Shown in pieces: positions 1 to 8,684 of a stretch of DNA of 64,000 nucleotides (position 1 is the stretch's first letter; each line of letters opens with the position of its first letter). Under the pieces are notes generated by a model. The model was not told the origin of the DNA. It saw only the letters and a program-made list of their open reading frames with translations, and searched no databases. The stretch is taken from the NCBI RefSeq assembly GCF_014644415.1, contig NZ_BMKQ01000001.1, positions 62,001 to 126,000 of the forward strand. The letters are read 5' to 3'. The translations under genes and the position numbers were made by a program. The DNA is from Marmoricola endophyticus (lineage in GTDB: Bacteria > Actinomycetota > Actinomycetes > Propionibacteriales > Nocardioidaceae).

Positions 1-1297
1 CGCGGGCGGCGAAGTCGGCCTTGACCGCGTCGCGCTTGCGGGCGATGGAGGTGACGTCGACCTCCACCACCGTGGTCAGCTGGGCCGAGACCTGGAGCGA
101 CTCGACCATGCGGGTGGCGATGGTCTTGCGCAGGCGCGTCATCTTCTCGGTCTTGCCGCGCAGCGGGCTCGGGGTCGACGGCGCCGGTGTCGTCGACGCG
201 GCGGCGGGCTGCTCGGCCGCAGCCGGTGCCTCCGCGGCGGCGTTCTTGCCGCGCTCGGAGGCAGCGGCCAGCACGTCCTGCTTGCGGATGCGGCCGCCGA
301 CGCCGGTGCCCTCGACCGCGGCGAGGTCGACGTCGTACTCCGCCGCCATCTTGCGCACCAGCGGCGTGACGTAGCCGGCACCGTCGCGTGGGCTGCCGGC
401 GTCCTCCTGCTTCGGCTCCTTCGTCGGTGCCGGTGCCTCCTCGCGCTCCGGCTCCGGCTGCTTCTGCTCGGCGGCCGGCGCTGCGGGCTCCGGGGCCGGC
501 TCGGGCTCGGGCTCGGGCTCCGGCTCGGGCTCTGGCTCGGGTGCCTTCTCGGGCTCCGGCTCCGGCTCGGACTTCTCGGCGGGAGCAGAGGTCGCCGCGT
601 CACCGCTGCCGATCACGGCCAGCTCGGCGCCGACCTCGACCGTCTCGTCCTCCTCGGCCTTGATCTCCAGCAGCGTGCCGGCGACGGGGGAGGGGATCTC
701 GGTGTCGACCTTGTCGGTGGAGACCTCCAGCAGCGGCTCGTCGACCTCGACGGTGTCACCGACCTGCTTGAGCCAGCGGGTCACGGTGCCCTCGGTGACG
801 GACTCGCCGAGTGCCGGCAGCGTGACCGGGGTGCCCTCGCCACCGCCACCGCCACCGCCACCGCCGCCTGACGACGCGGCCTCGGCGGCCGGCTCCTGCT
901 CGGCGGGCGAGTCGTCCTTCTCGGACTCGGGCGTCTCGTCGCCGGCGGGCAGGTCGCCGGACTCCTCGGCGACCTCCTCCTCCTGCTCGGCCTTCTGCTC
1001 CGCCTGCTCATCGTCCTTGGGCTCGGCCTCGGAGTCGTCGGCGGACCCGCCGCCCTCGCCCTCCTCGCCGACGACGCAGAGCTGTGCCCCGACCTCGACC
1101 GTGTCGTCCTCCTCGGCGCTGATCTCCAGCAGCGTGCCGGCGACGGGGGAGGGGATCTCGGTGTCGACCTTGTCGGTGGAGACCTCCAGCAGCGGCTCGT
1201 CGACCTCGACGGTGTCACCGACCTGCTTGAGCCAGCGGGTGACGGTGCCCTCGGTGACGGACTCGCCGAGGGCGGGGAGGTTCACAGGTGTCGACAT
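1..1297 (-). CDS. sucB: Dihydrolipoamide acyltransferase E2 (2-oxoglutarate dehydrogenase), N-terminal part
   Basis: E2 core subunit of a 2-oxoacid dehydrogenase complex: its lipoyl-lysine arms carry acyl groups between E1 and E3. The gene runs off the left edge, so the catalytic domain is not visible. From the ATG at 1297 the protein starts [13 protein letters not shown]. It has two nearly identical lipoyl domains (lipoyl lysines near residues 43 and 196, each in STDKVDTEI), a Gly-rich and an acidic Pro/Glu linker, then a peripheral subunit-binding domain ([16 protein letters not shown]...GRIRKQDVL). lpdA ends 18 bp upstream of the start, so the two are probably one operon. Two lipoyl domains plus this context fit the actinobacterial SucB/DlaT type; whether it serves pyruvate, 2-oxoglutarate or both cannot be told from this part. 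Confidence 0.93.
   Translation of the reverse strand, partial: MSTPVNLPALGESVTEGTVTRWLKQVGDTVEVDEPLLEVSTDKVDTEIPSPVAGTLLEISAEEDDTVEVGAQLCVVGEEGEGGGSADDSEAEPKDDEQAEQKAEQEEEVAEESGDLPAGDETPESEKDDSPAEQEPAAEAASSGGGGGGGGGGEGTPVTLPALGESVTEGTVTRWLKQVGDTVEVDEPLLEVSTDKVDTEIPSPVAGTLLEIKAEEDETVEVGAELAVIGSGDAATSAPAEKSEPEPEPEKAPEPEPEPEPEPEPEPAPEPAAPAAEQKQPEPEREEAPAPTKEPKQEDAGSPRDGAGYVTPLVRKMAAEYDVDLAAVEGTGVGGRIRKQDVLAAASERGKNAAAEAPAAAEQPAAASTTPAPSTPSPLRGKTEKMTRLRKTIATRMVESLQVSAQLTTVVEVDVTSIARKRDAVKADFAAR
661..811 (-). repeat. Direct repeat copy A (second lipoyl domain of sucB)
   Basis: This 151-bp stretch matches 1120-1270 with one mismatch (C at 782, G at 1241). The offset of 459 bp is exactly 153 codons, so the copies are in frame and encode the two lipoyl domains. 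Similarity drops sharply outside. Confidence 0.9.
1120..1270 (-). repeat. Direct repeat copy B (first lipoyl domain of sucB)
   Basis: Partner of 661-811. The identity includes third codon positions, which indicates a recent duplication or ongoing gene conversion rather than protein-level constraint alone. Confidence 0.9.
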
Positions 1298-1315
1298 GAC
1301 TGCCTTCCGTGGGGA

Positions 1316-2716
1316 TCAGGAGTGAGCGTGCAGGGGTTTGCCGGCGAGCGCCAGGTGGGCCTCGCCGAGAGCTTCGTTCTGAGTCGGGTGGGCGTGCACC
1401 AGCGGGGCGACGTCCTCGGGCCAGGCGTCCCAGCCGGTGATCAGCTGCGCCTCGCCGATCAGCTCGCCGACCCGCGAGCCGACCATGTGGACGCCGAGCA
1501 CCGGACCGTCGGTGCGCCGCACCAGCTTGACGAAGCCCTGCGTCTTGAGGATCTGGCTCTTGCCGTTGCCGCCGAGGTCGTACGTCAGCGTCTCGACCGC
1601 GTCGCCGTGGGCCTCCCGGGCCTGCGCCTCGGTGAGCCCGACCGAGGCCACCTCGGGGTCGGAGTACGTCACCCGCGGGATCAGCGCCTCGTCGAGCGGC
1701 GTCGGGTCCAGACCGGCGATGTCCTCGGCGACCAGGACCCCCTGGGCGAAACCGCGGTGGGCCAGCTGCAGGCCGGGCACGATGTCGCCGACGGCGTGGA
1801 CGCCGTCGAGGTTGGTGCGCCCGCGCTCGTCGGCGAGCACGAAGCCGCGCTCCATCGCGACGCCCTGGTCGTCGTACCCCAGGCCGTCGGTGGCGGGTCC
1901 GCGGCCGACCGCGACCAGCAGCAGGTCCGCCTCGAGCACGTCGCCGCCGGCCACGTGGACGCGGACGCCGTCGTCGGTCGTCTCCACCGACTCGAAGGCG
2001 GTGCCGGTGCGCAGGGTGATCCCGCGCTTGCGGAACGCACGCTCGAGCGCCTTGGAGCAGGCCTCGTCCTCCGCCGCGACGAGCCGGGGGAGCGCCTCCA
2101 GGACGGTCACCTCGGCGCCGAAGGAGCGCCAGACGCTCGCGAACTCGACACCGATGACGCCGCCGCCGAGCACGACCACGGAGCGCGGCACCTCGGTGAG
2201 TCGCAGTGCCTCGGTCGAGGAGACGACCCGCCCGTCGAGGTCGAGCCCGGGCAGGGTCTTGGCGTACGAGCCCGAGGCCAGCACCACGTGCGTCGCAGTG
2301 TACGTCGTGCCGTCGACCTCCACGGTGCGCGGCGAGGTCAGCCGCCCGGAGCCCGTGATCGTCGTGACGCCGCGGCCCTTGAGCAGCCCCGACAGCCCGG
2401 TGTGCAAGCGGTCGACGACCGCGTCCTTGTAGCCGTTGACGCCGTCCATGTCGATGCCGTCGAGCGTGGCGTGGACGCCGAACTGCTCCGACTCTCGGGC
2501 TGCGTCGGCCACCTCGGCCGCGTGCAGGAGCGCCTTGGTCGGGATGCAGCCGACGTGCAGGCAGGTGCCACCGACCTTGTCCTTCTCGACCAGGCCGACG
2601 CGCATCCCGAGCTGGGCCGCGCGCAGGGCGCAGGCGTACCCGCCCGAGCCGGCACCGAGGACGAGGACGTCGAAGTCCTGCTCGAGCTCCGTGCCGGGTC
2701 CTGCCTGGTCAGCCAC
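1316..2716 (-). CDS. lpdA: Dihydrolipoyl dehydrogenase (E3)
   Basis: FAD-dependent E3 that reoxidises dihydrolipoamide on E2 and passes electrons to NAD+. The 466-residue protein has an N-terminal FAD fold (VLGAGSGGYACAL, about residues 18-31), the redox disulfide in GGTCLHVGCIPTK (C52 and C57), an NAD-binding glycine motif (VVVLGGGVIGVE) and the C-terminal His-Glu pair in HAHPTQNEALGEA used across the dimer interface. Length is usual for the family. It sits directly upstream of sucB on the same strand, which suggests it is the E3 of that complex. Confidence 0.95.
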   Translation of the reverse strand: MADQAGPGTELEQDFDVLVLGAGSGGYACALRAAQLGMRVGLVEKDKVGGTCLHVGCIPTKALLHAAEVADAARESEQFGVHATLDGIDMDGVNGYKDAVVDRLHTGLSGLLKGRGVTTITGSGRLTSPRTVEVDGTTYTATHVVLASGSYAKTLPGLDLDGRVVSSTEALRLTEVPRSVVVLGGGVIGVEFASVWRSFGAEVTVLEALPRLVAAEDEACSKALERAFRKRGITLRTGTAFESVETTDDGVRVHVAGGDVLEADLLLVAVGRGPATDGLGYDDQGVAMERGFVLADERGRTNLDGVHAVGDIVPGLQLAHRGFAQGVLVAEDIAGLDPTPLDEALIPRVTYSDPEVASVGLTEAQAREAHGDAVETLTYDLGGNGKSQILKTQGFVKLVRRTDGPVLGVHMVGSRVGELIGEAQLITGWDAWPEDVAPLVHAHPTQNEALGEAHLALAGKPLHAHS

Positions 2717-2871
2717 AGCGCCTCGCGTCCTCCCCGCGTCGGTGCGACGCGTTGTCGCGCCGCCACTCGTTCATCCTTGCACCCCACCCGCCCCTGCGGG
2801 CAACCCGGTCCGTCGTACCTCTCGACCCGGTTCGACCCGCGCTGCTGGGAGGCATCGGCCACAATGGGCGC

Positions 2872-3213
2872 ATGGGGTTGATGGACCGGCTGCGACGTCG
2901 CGGGGGCTCCGGTGCGGCCGTCTCCGGGGGGACCGCCGTCGACGACGACCACCTGACCCGCTGGTCGGGCGAGCGGCGAGGCGTCGAGGGCTTCGTCGAG
3001 CCGCAGACCACCACCTCGCCCGTCACCCTGCTGCTGGTGGCCGTCGACGGTGAGTGGACCCGGCGCCGGGTGCCGTCGGTGCGGTGGGCGCACGACTTCT
3101 GCAACCGACTGGGCATCCCGTCGTACGACGCCGCGGTGGTCGGCGTGCCCGACCGGATGCGGGAGTGGAACCGCGCCCAGAGCGCCAAGAAGCGCGGCAA
3201 CAACTTCTACTGA
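2872..3213 (+). CDS. Conserved hypothetical protein beside lpdA
   Basis: A 113-residue protein of unknown function, beginning MGLMDRLRRRGG and ending NRAQSAKKRGNNFY. It is soluble, with no signal peptide or membrane segment, a basic N-terminus and a mixed alpha/beta pattern (PVTLLLVAVDGEW, IPSYDAAVVGVPDRM). The reading frame is open upstream to 2752, but the ATG at 2872 is preferred because a -10-like CACAAT lies 6 nt before it, fitting a leaderless mRNA. It is divergent from lpdA. No function is inferred. Confidence 0.7.
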   Translation: MGLMDRLRRRGGSGAAVSGGTAVDDDHLTRWSGERRGVEGFVEPQTTTSPVTLLLVAVDGEWTRRRVPSVRWAHDFCNRLGIPSYDAAVVGVPDRMREWNRAQSAKKRGNNFY

Positions 3214-3226
3214 GGCGTCCCCGCCC

Positions 3227-4774
3227 TCAGCCCTGCGAGGCGTCGGCGACCTGGGCGACGTACTCGACCACCGTGCGGACGCCGAAGCCGGTCGCGCCGG
3301 AGGGCGTGTGCCCCCACGCGGCGCCGGAGTTGTACGCCGGCCCGGCGATGTCGAGGTGAGCCCACTCGCGACCCTTGACGAACTGGGCGAGGAACCCGGC
3401 CGCCCAGGAGGAGGCCCCCCAGCGCACCCAGTTGTGCTGCAGCAGGTCCGCGATCGTGGACTCGGTGCGGATCGCGTCGAGCGTCGACTCAGGGATCGGC
3501 AGCCTCCAGAACAGCTCGCCCGTCACGGCGGCCGCGCGCTCGATGCCGTTCACCGTGGCGTCCTCGCCGAACAGCCCGGCGATGCGCTCGCCGAGCGCCA
3601 CGACGCAGGCGCCCGTCAGCGTCGACATCTCGACGATCGCGTCGGGCTCGAGCTCCGCGGCCATCGCGAGCGCGTCGGCCAGCACGAGCCGGCCCTCGGC
3701 GTCGGTGTTCTGGACCTCGACGGTCTGCCCGTCGTACATGCTCAGCACGTCACCAGGGCGCATCGCGGACCCCGAGACCATGTTCTCGGCCAGGGGCGCG
3801 AACGTCGTCACCGCGACGGGGAGACCCAGCTCGGCGACGGCGTACGTCGCGGCCACGGCGGTCGCGGAGCCCGCCATGTCGGTCTTCATCGTGGTCATCG
3901 ACGAGCCGGGCTTGATGGTGAGCCCGCCGGAGTCGTACGTGATCCCCTTGCCCACGAGCGCCACGTGCCTGGTCGCGTCCTTGGGGCGGTAGGTCAGGCG
4001 CACCAGTCGTGCCGGACGCGCCGACCCGGAGGCGACGCCCAGGATGCCGCCGCAGCCGAGCCTGCGCAGCTCGTCGTCGTCGACCACCTCGACCTCGACG
4101 GCACGGCGCGCCTTGGTGCCCTCCGAGCGCAGGTCGGCCATCTGCGTGGCGAGCTCGACCGGTCCGAGGAGGTTGGCCGGGGTGTTGACCCAGCCACGGG
4201 CGACGTCGGCGAGGTCCGCCACGACCAGCGCGGTCTCGAAGGCCTGGCGGCAGGCCTGCTGGCGCGCGCAGTCGCTGAGCACCGCGACCTCGGCGAGGCC
4301 GTCGTCGGCGGCTGCGCGACGGTGCGACTTGGCGCCCTTGGCCGGCGCCGGGGCGACGCGCTGGACCGCGTACGAGCCCGAGCGCAGGCCGTCGGCCACC
4401 GCTCGTACGGACTCGACGTCGTCGGCCGGCAGCGCGACACCGACCGAGGAGGCGTTGCCGAGGTTGCGCACGGCGATCCCGGCGGCCCGACGCAGCGTCT
4501 CGCTGGTCGTCGCGCCCGCCTCGCCCAGTCCGACGAGGACCAGCACCGGACTGGCGATCGCGCCGCCGGTCGGGACACGCACCGCCTCCCCGAGCCCTCC
4601 GGTCACCTTCATCCGCGCCAGCAGCGCTCCGAACGACCGGCCGAACGCCTTGGCGACCTCCTCCCCGCCGTCGCCGGCCGGGACGGGCTTGCCGTCGGTG
4701 GCGTGGACCCCGATCACCACCGCGTCGGCTCGGGTCTTGGCGGGGCTGGCCTTGCGCAGGGTGTACGACGTCAC
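3227..4774 (-). CDS. pepA: Leucyl aminopeptidase (M17 family)
   Basis: Cytosolic two-metal aminopeptidase that removes N-terminal residues from peptides. The 515-residue protein has the variable N-terminal macro-like domain and the C-terminal catalytic domain with metal- and substrate-binding motifs VGKGITYDSGG and the M17 signature NTDAEGRLVLADAL. The frame is open well upstream, but the GTG at 4774 is chosen: a TAGAGT -10 hexamer lies 7 nt before it, as for leaderless genes nearby, and it gives the usual family length. It is divergent from gcvT, as in mycobacteria. Confidence 0.93.
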   Translation of the reverse strand: MTSYTLRKASPAKTRADAVVIGVHATDGKPVPAGDGGEEVAKAFGRSFGALLARMKVTGGLGEAVRVPTGGAIASPVLVLVGLGEAGATTSETLRRAAGIAVRNLGNASSVGVALPADDVESVRAVADGLRSGSYAVQRVAPAPAKGAKSHRRAAADDGLAEVAVLSDCARQQACRQAFETALVVADLADVARGWVNTPANLLGPVELATQMADLRSEGTKARRAVEVEVVDDDELRRLGCGGILGVASGSARPARLVRLTYRPKDATRHVALVGKGITYDSGGLTIKPGSSMTTMKTDMAGSATAVAATYAVAELGLPVAVTTFAPLAENMVSGSAMRPGDVLSMYDGQTVEVQNTDAEGRLVLADALAMAAELEPDAIVEMSTLTGACVVALGERIAGLFGEDATVNGIERAAAVTGELFWRLPIPESTLDAIRTESTIADLLQHNWVRWGASSWAAGFLAQFVKGREWAHLDIAGPAYNSGAAWGHTPSGATGFGVRTVVEYVAQVADASQG

Positions 4775-4853
4775 GGCTGCGACTCTAGCCACGGCCGAGG
4801 ACGGCCCGGCGGTGCCTCGTACGCCGTCGGCAGGCTGCGCTAGTTTGCGCCCC

Positions 4854-5966
4854 ATGGCCTCTCCAGAGTCGACCACGGGGCTCGTGCAGTCCCCGCTCCA
4901 CGACCGGCACGTCGCGCTCGGCGCGAAGACTGCGGAGTTCGCCGGCTGGGAGATGCCGCTGGAGTACACCGGCGTCATCGCCGAGCACACCGCGGTGCGC
5001 GAGGCGGTCGGGGTCTTCGACGTCTCCCACCTGGGCAAGGTCGAGGTCCGCGGCGAGGGCGCGTACGAGCTGGTCAACTCCTGCCTGAGCAACGACCTCG
5101 ACAAGATCGAGCCCGGTCGCGCGCAGTACACGCTGTGCTGCGAGGAGGACACCGCCGGCATCGTCGACGACCTCATCGTCTACCTCTTCGCCCGCGACCA
5201 CCTGCTGCTGGTGCCGAACGCGGCCAACACCGCCGAGGTGCAGCGCCGTCTCGAGGCGGTCGCGCCCGACACCGTGACGATCACCGACCAGCACCGCAGC
5301 CACGCCGTCCTCGCGGTCCAGGGGCCGCGGTCGGGCGACCTGCTCGAGGCGCTCGGGATGCCGACCGAGGGCCGCTACATGAGCGTCGCCGAGCACACGC
5401 TGGAGGACGGGTCGCCGGTCACGGTGTGCCGCAGCGGCTACACCGGGGAGAAGGGGTACGAGCTGATCGCCCCTGCCGCGTCAGCCGGGCTGCTCTGGGA
5501 CACGCTGATGAGCGCCGGCGCCGACCTCGGCGTGGTGCCCTGCGGTCTCGGCGCCCGCGACACGCTGCGCCTGGAGATGGGCTACCCGCTGCACGGCCAG
5601 GACCTGACCCGGCAGACCACGGCCGTGTCCTCGGGCCTGTCCTGGGCCGTGGGGTGGAAGAAGCCCGCCTTCTGGGGTCGCGACGCGCTGCTCGCGGAGA
5701 AGGAGACCGGCGCGCGCACCCGGCTGGCAGGACTGCGCGCCAGCGGTCGCGGTGTCCCGAGGCCGCACATGCCGGTCGTCGACGGGGACGTGGTCCTGGG
5801 CGAGGTCACCTCGGGGACCTTCTCGCCGACCCTGCGGACCGGTGTCGCGCTCGCGCGGGTCGACGCCGCGGTGGAGGATGGCGCCGAGGTCACCGTCGAC
5901 GTACGCGGTCGGCCGCTGGCGGTGACGGTGACCAAGCCGCCGTTCGTGGAGACGCACACCGCGTGA
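4854..5966 (+). CDS. gcvT: Aminomethyltransferase, glycine cleavage T protein
   Basis: T protein of the glycine cleavage system: it moves the aminomethyl group from lipoylated H protein to tetrahydrofolate, releasing ammonia. The 370-residue protein shows the family opening (SPLHDRHVALGAKTAEFAGWEMPLEY), FDVSHLGKVEVRG, the folate-binding region and RSGYTGEKGYEL. TAGTTT lies 7 nt before the ATG, so a leaderless transcript is likely. The P and H proteins are not in the window. A small gene follows at 6016. Confidence 0.94.
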   Translation: MASPESTTGLVQSPLHDRHVALGAKTAEFAGWEMPLEYTGVIAEHTAVREAVGVFDVSHLGKVEVRGEGAYELVNSCLSNDLDKIEPGRAQYTLCCEEDTAGIVDDLIVYLFARDHLLLVPNAANTAEVQRRLEAVAPDTVTITDQHRSHAVLAVQGPRSGDLLEALGMPTEGRYMSVAEHTLEDGSPVTVCRSGYTGEKGYELIAPAASAGLLWDTLMSAGADLGVVPCGLGARDTLRLEMGYPLHGQDLTRQTTAVSSGLSWAVGWKKPAFWGRDALLAEKETGARTRLAGLRASGRGVPRPHMPVVDGDVVLGEVTSGTFSPTLRTGVALARVDAAVEDGAEVTVDVRGRPLAVTVTKPPFVETHTA

Positions 5967-6015
5967 GGGGCGCACGGGTGATCCGGCGCACGGACCGACC
6001 GACGAGGGGAGCGAG

Positions 6016-6231
6016 ATGAGCGAGAGCAGCACCTGGTGGTGGCGCCTGGAGGGGCCCGACGGGTCCGAGGTCCAGCCCGAGCAGCGGCAGGAGTTCCCGA
6101 CCCGGTCCGACGCGGAGTCGTACGTCGGGGAGGCGTACGTCGAGCTCGCGGACGCGGGTGTCGCCGCCGTCACCCTCTTCGAGGACGACCGCCTCGTCTA
6201 CGGCCCGATGTCGCTGTCCGCCGAGGCCTGA
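6016..6231 (+). CDS. Small conserved hypothetical protein
   Basis: A 71-residue acidic protein (MSESSTWWWRLEGPDG...) with no membrane segment. It is preceded by a purine-rich GAGGGGAGCGAG and lies 49 bp after gcvT on the same strand, so it may be cotranscribed. The Trp-rich start and the SYVGEAYVELADAGV helix look like a folded small domain. No function recognised. Confidence 0.65.
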   Translation: MSESSTWWWRLEGPDGSEVQPEQRQEFPTRSDAESYVGEAYVELADAGVAAVTLFEDDRLVYGPMSLSAEA

Positions 6232-6259
6232 GCGCCCGGGGCGCACACGTCTGAGCGTG

Positions 6260-6643
6260 TCACCCCTGCCCGTCGTTGGCGTCGAGCCAGTGCTCCACCT
6301 CGCGGTACGTCGGCGAGGGGCCGGTGCGGATGGAGCGCCCCGGCCCGAGGGGCTCGAGGCGACGGGTGCAGTGCTGCATCCGGACGGTGGCCGAGCCGAG
6401 GTCGGGTCCGCACGCCTGGTGGGGTGACAGGCAGCCGGTGCGCACGAGGACGGCGTGGTGCGAGCGGGCCACGAGGGGCCGCAGCGCCTCGAGGTGTCGC
6501 GCACCGGCCCCGGCGCACCCGCCGTGGGTGCAGACCAGGACCGCGCACAGCGGGTGGGTGCCGCTGCCGGTCGTGACGGCTCCGTCGCGTGCGGTGTCGC
6601 CCCGGGACCCGGTGGGGCGAGGACGTGGTGACGGCGTCTGCAC
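6260..6643 (-). CDS. Cys-rich protein, possibly (2Fe-2S) ferredoxin-like, in the zinc-starvation operon
   Basis: Last gene of the minus-strand operon that carries alternative ribosomal proteins. The GTG at 6643 starts 4 bp beyond the rpmJ stop and gives 127 residues. After a variable N-terminus comes CAVLVCTHGGCAGAG, then TGCLSPHQACG and MQHC: several cysteines spaced as in thioredoxin-fold [2Fe-2S] ferredoxin-like proteins or a metal site. The C-terminus (SPTYREVEHWLD) is well formed. The family assignment is tentative. The position implies expression under zinc limitation. A longer frame to 6706 would overlap rpmJ and is not preferred. Confidence 0.6.
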   Translation of the reverse strand: MQTPSPRPRPTGSRGDTARDGAVTTGSGTHPLCAVLVCTHGGCAGAGARHLEALRPLVARSHHAVLVRTGCLSPHQACGPDLGSATVRMQHCTRRLEPLGPGRSIRTGPSPTYREVEHWLDANDGQG

Positions 6644-6647
6644 CGCG

Positions 6648-6770
6648 TCAGCCCTGCCGCGCCTTGAGGCGGGGGTTGCGCTTGTTGATGACGTAGGTGC
6701 GGCCACGGCGTCGTACGACCTGAGCGCCGGGCTGGGCCTTCAACGAGCGCAGCGAGTTGCGGACCTTCAT
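6648..6770 (-). CDS. rpmJ: 50S ribosomal protein bL36, zinc-independent form
   Basis: A 40-residue L36: [20 protein letters not shown] then a basic tail with [15 protein letters not shown]. The ordinary actinobacterial L36 has zinc-binding Cys and His residues; this copy has no cysteine, the mark of the C-minus paralogue. Its ATG overlaps the rpsR stop (ATGA), so translation is probably coupled. Confidence 0.92.
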   Translation of the reverse strand: MKVRNSLRSLKAQPGAQVVRRRGRTYVINKRNPRLKARQG

Positions 6771-7036
6771 GTGGTTCCTCCGTGGTGGTGCTGGGTGGTG
6801 TACGGGAGCAGGGCCATCTCGCGGGCTGTCTTCACCGCGCGGGTGAGTGCACGCTGCTGCTGCGGCGTGAGGCCGGTGACCCTGCGCGGGCGGATCCTTC
6901 CCCGGTCGGACACGAACCTGCGCAGCAGCGTCACGTCCTTGTAGTCGACCGCGCGGACGTGCGGTGCCAGCAGGGGCTGCCGGCCGGCCGAGCGTCGGCC
7001 GGCTCCGGTGCGGGGGAGGGGCTTGCGCGCGCTCAC
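6767..7036 (-). CDS. rpsR: 30S ribosomal protein bS18, zinc-independent form
   Basis: An 89-residue S18: [23 protein letters not shown] and [27 protein letters not shown] are the conserved rRNA-binding part. No cysteine is present, unlike zinc-binding S18. The frame is open far upstream, but the GTG at 7036 overlaps the rpmF stop by 4 nt (GTGA) and gives the usual length. It sits between rpmF and rpmJ in the Zur-linked operon. Confidence 0.93.
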   Translation of the reverse strand: MSARKPLPRTGAGRRSAGRQPLLAPHVRAVDYKDVTLLRRFVSDRGRIRPRRVTGLTPQQQRALTRAVKTAREMALLPYTTQHHHGGTT

Positions 7037-7209
7037 CACAGGTTCTCCGGGTCGACGTACCCGCGCTGCACGGCGCGGACGAGACGTCGTGGCACCTGGT
7101 ACGTACGGCCGCTCACGGTGACGGGCACCAGGGTGGGGACGCGCGCTCTCCAGGCGGAGCGGCGGTGGCGGGTGTTGCTGCGGGACGTGCGTCGTTTCGG
7201 AACGGCCAC
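7033..7209 (-). CDS. rpmF: 50S ribosomal protein bL32, zinc-independent form
   Basis: A 58-residue L32 starting at GTG 7209: (M)[19 protein letters not shown] is the family N-terminus. The C-terminal zinc ribbon is replaced by a Cys-free sequence ([20 protein letters not shown]). A GAGGAGG ribosome-binding site lies upstream. It follows the cobW-like gene by 39 bp and overlaps rpsR. Confidence 0.9.
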   Translation of the reverse strand: MAVPKRRTSRSNTRHRRSAWRARVPTLVPVTVSGRTYQVPRRLVRAVQRGYVDPENLW

Positions 7210-7248
7210 AGGAGCCTCCTCGTGTCGTCTGTCTTGGGGGGGTGGGGG

Positions 7249-8358
7249 TCAGGCCACGTCGCGGATCGGACCGAGCCACGGCTCCAGCCCGTCCTCGGCG
7301 ACGCGCCAGGTGCGAGGCTCCGAGCGGGCCTCGGCCGGGGTGAGGAGCAGTCGCTCCCAGCCGGCGGTCACCGAGGAGGGCATCTCGCCCGGGCCGGTGA
7401 CGACGATGCGCGAGCACGGCGCCCGGCGGCCCCAGGTGCCTTCGGCGGCGAGGCTGAGGTGCCCGCCGGCGCCGTCCCACACCTGGACGGAGCCGGGCCT
7501 CGTGGGCACCCAGAAGCAGCCGCGCGAGCGGTGCGCACCGTCGGCGAGCACGTCCAGCTCGTCCAGGAGCCGGTCTGGGTGGAACGCACGCGGCGTGCTC
7601 AGCTCGACCTGCCATACGTGCGCGTGGTCGGCCGAGTCGGGGTGGACGGGGAAGAAGGGCGAGGTGTGCTCTGCGTACCTGCGGTGCTGGTGGCCGGTTC
7701 TCGCGACCACGTCGAGGCCGAGGTGCTCGGTCCCCTCGACGAGTGCCGTGTCACGGCGGCCGAGCGCGCGCACCAGGGCGGCGCCGGCCTCGCGGTTCGG
7801 AGCCGAGTCGCCGGGACGCGGCGCGGGGTCGGGGTCGGCGAGCACGACCACGTCGGCGCTCTCGACCAGCGAGCACGCCACCTCGCCGATCCCCCGCTCG
7901 TCGTCCGGGCCGGTGTGCAGACCCCGGTCCCGCATCGTCGCCGGTCCGACGAGGTCCTCGACGAGGCGGCACCCGTCGAGGACCGCGACCAAGGACAGCA
8001 GCCGCAGCCGGCGAGCCAGGCGTGGGTCGGCGGCGAGCGCGTGCGCGAGCTGGTCGGCCGGCGCACCGACCGGGAGCCGGGCGACGATGGTGCGCCAGCG
8101 TGACTGCCTCGCGAGGCGGTCGAGGGTGGGCAGGACGTCCTCGCGCAGCGCGCAGCTCACGCACGCGTGCTCGAGCGGGATCTCCTCGCGCTCGATCTCG
8201 CCCGTCTGGTCGCTGACCACGCGCGTCAGCACCTGGGTGTCGGGGTCGATGTGGTGGGTGAGGGCCACCGCGTCCGGAGTGTCCCACAGCAGACCCAGGA
8301 CGGCGGCCGACATCGCGGCGGCGTCGACGCCGGTGACCACGACCAGTGGCGTCCTCAT
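7249..8358 (-). CDS. CobW-like protein with degenerate P-loop, zinc-starvation associated
   Basis: A 369-residue member of the CobW/COG0523 group, whose best-known members are GTPases that deliver metals. The N-terminus ([19 protein letters not shown]) sits where CobW proteins have GxxGxGKT, but the GK(T/S) residues are missing. The metal motif survives as CVSCALRED (C66 and C69), and the CobW C-terminal domain is recognisable ([20 protein letters not shown]...[12 protein letters not shown]). I recall a similar protein in mycobacteria (Rv0106). Its ATG overlaps the rpmE2 stop (ATGA). A role in zinc handling or ribosome remodelling during zinc limitation is inferred. Confidence 0.85.
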   Translation of the reverse strand: MRTPLVVVTGVDAAAMSAAVLGLLWDTPDAVALTHHIDPDTQVLTRVVSDQTGEIEREEIPLEHACVSCALREDVLPTLDRLARQSRWRTIVARLPVGAPADQLAHALAADPRLARRLRLLSLVAVLDGCRLVEDLVGPATMRDRGLHTGPDDERGIGEVACSLVESADVVVLADPDPAPRPGDSAPNREAGAALVRALGRRDTALVEGTEHLGLDVVARTGHQHRRYAEHTSPFFPVHPDSADHAHVWQVELSTPRAFHPDRLLDELDVLADGAHRSRGCFWVPTRPGSVQVWDGAGGHLSLAAEGTWGRRAPCSRIVVTGPGEMPSSVTAGWERLLLTPAEARSEPRTWRVAEDGLEPWLGPIRDVA

Positions 8359-8609
8359 CGCGCGCCGTACCTGCGCTCGAAGGCCTGCACCCGACCTTCG
8401 GTGTCGAGCCTGCGTGTGCGACCGGTCCAGAACGGGTGGCTGTCGCTGGACACGTCGACGTCGACCACCGGGTAGCTCTGCCCGTCGACCTCGACCGTGG
8501 CGCCGGGGTCGAGGCCCGCCGCCAGGGTAGAGCGGACGAGGAGCACGCGTCCGGTGCTGCGGTCGCGGAACGCCGTCGGCCCGTAGGCCGGGTGGATGCC
8601 TTGCTTCAC
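8355..8609 (-). CDS. rpmE2: 50S ribosomal protein bL31 type B (zinc-independent)
   Basis: An 84-residue type B L31: [52 protein letters not shown]. It lacks the CxxC of type A L31. In bacteria with both, the B form replaces the zinc-bearing A form under zinc limitation. First gene of the minus-strand operon, starting about 20 bp from the Zur-type palindrome. Confidence 0.95.
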   Translation of the reverse strand: MKQGIHPAYGPTAFRDRSTGRVLLVRSTLAAGLDPGATVEVDGQSYPVVDVDVSSDSHPFWTGRTRRLDTEGRVQAFERRYGAR

Positions 8610-8628
8610 GGAGGGTCCTCACTGTAGG

Positions 8629-8647
8629 AATGAGAATCAGTCTCATT
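8629..8647. promoter_or_regulatory. Zur-type operator between divergent operons
   Basis: AATGAGAATCAGTCTCATT: perfect 7-bp arms around a 5-bp centre, close to the actinobacterial Zur consensus as I recall it. It lies between the starts of rpmE2 (8609, minus) and rpmB (8685, plus), so one site could repress both operons when zinc is sufficient. Confidence 0.85.
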
Positions 8648-8684
8648 TAAGATCTCAATCCCGTCAAGCAGAGGAGCTCATCGC

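Noticed and set aside
470-560. Short repeats that could suggest a CRISPR or tandem array
   Set aside because: They are Glu-Pro codon runs in the SucB linker with no spacers.
139-603. Ser/Arg/Pro-rich open frames on both strands across 20-1325
   Set aside because: They are shadows of the repetitive Pro/Glu linker of sucB read in other frames; the true frame encodes lipoyl domains.
838-870. GCC-rich tandem repeat resembling a microsatellite
   Set aside because: It encodes the poly-Gly linker of SucB; it has no separate function visible.
3050-4843. Long plus-strand open frames over pepA
   Set aside because: Their composition is that of GC-rich antisense frames; the minus frame has all M17 motifs.
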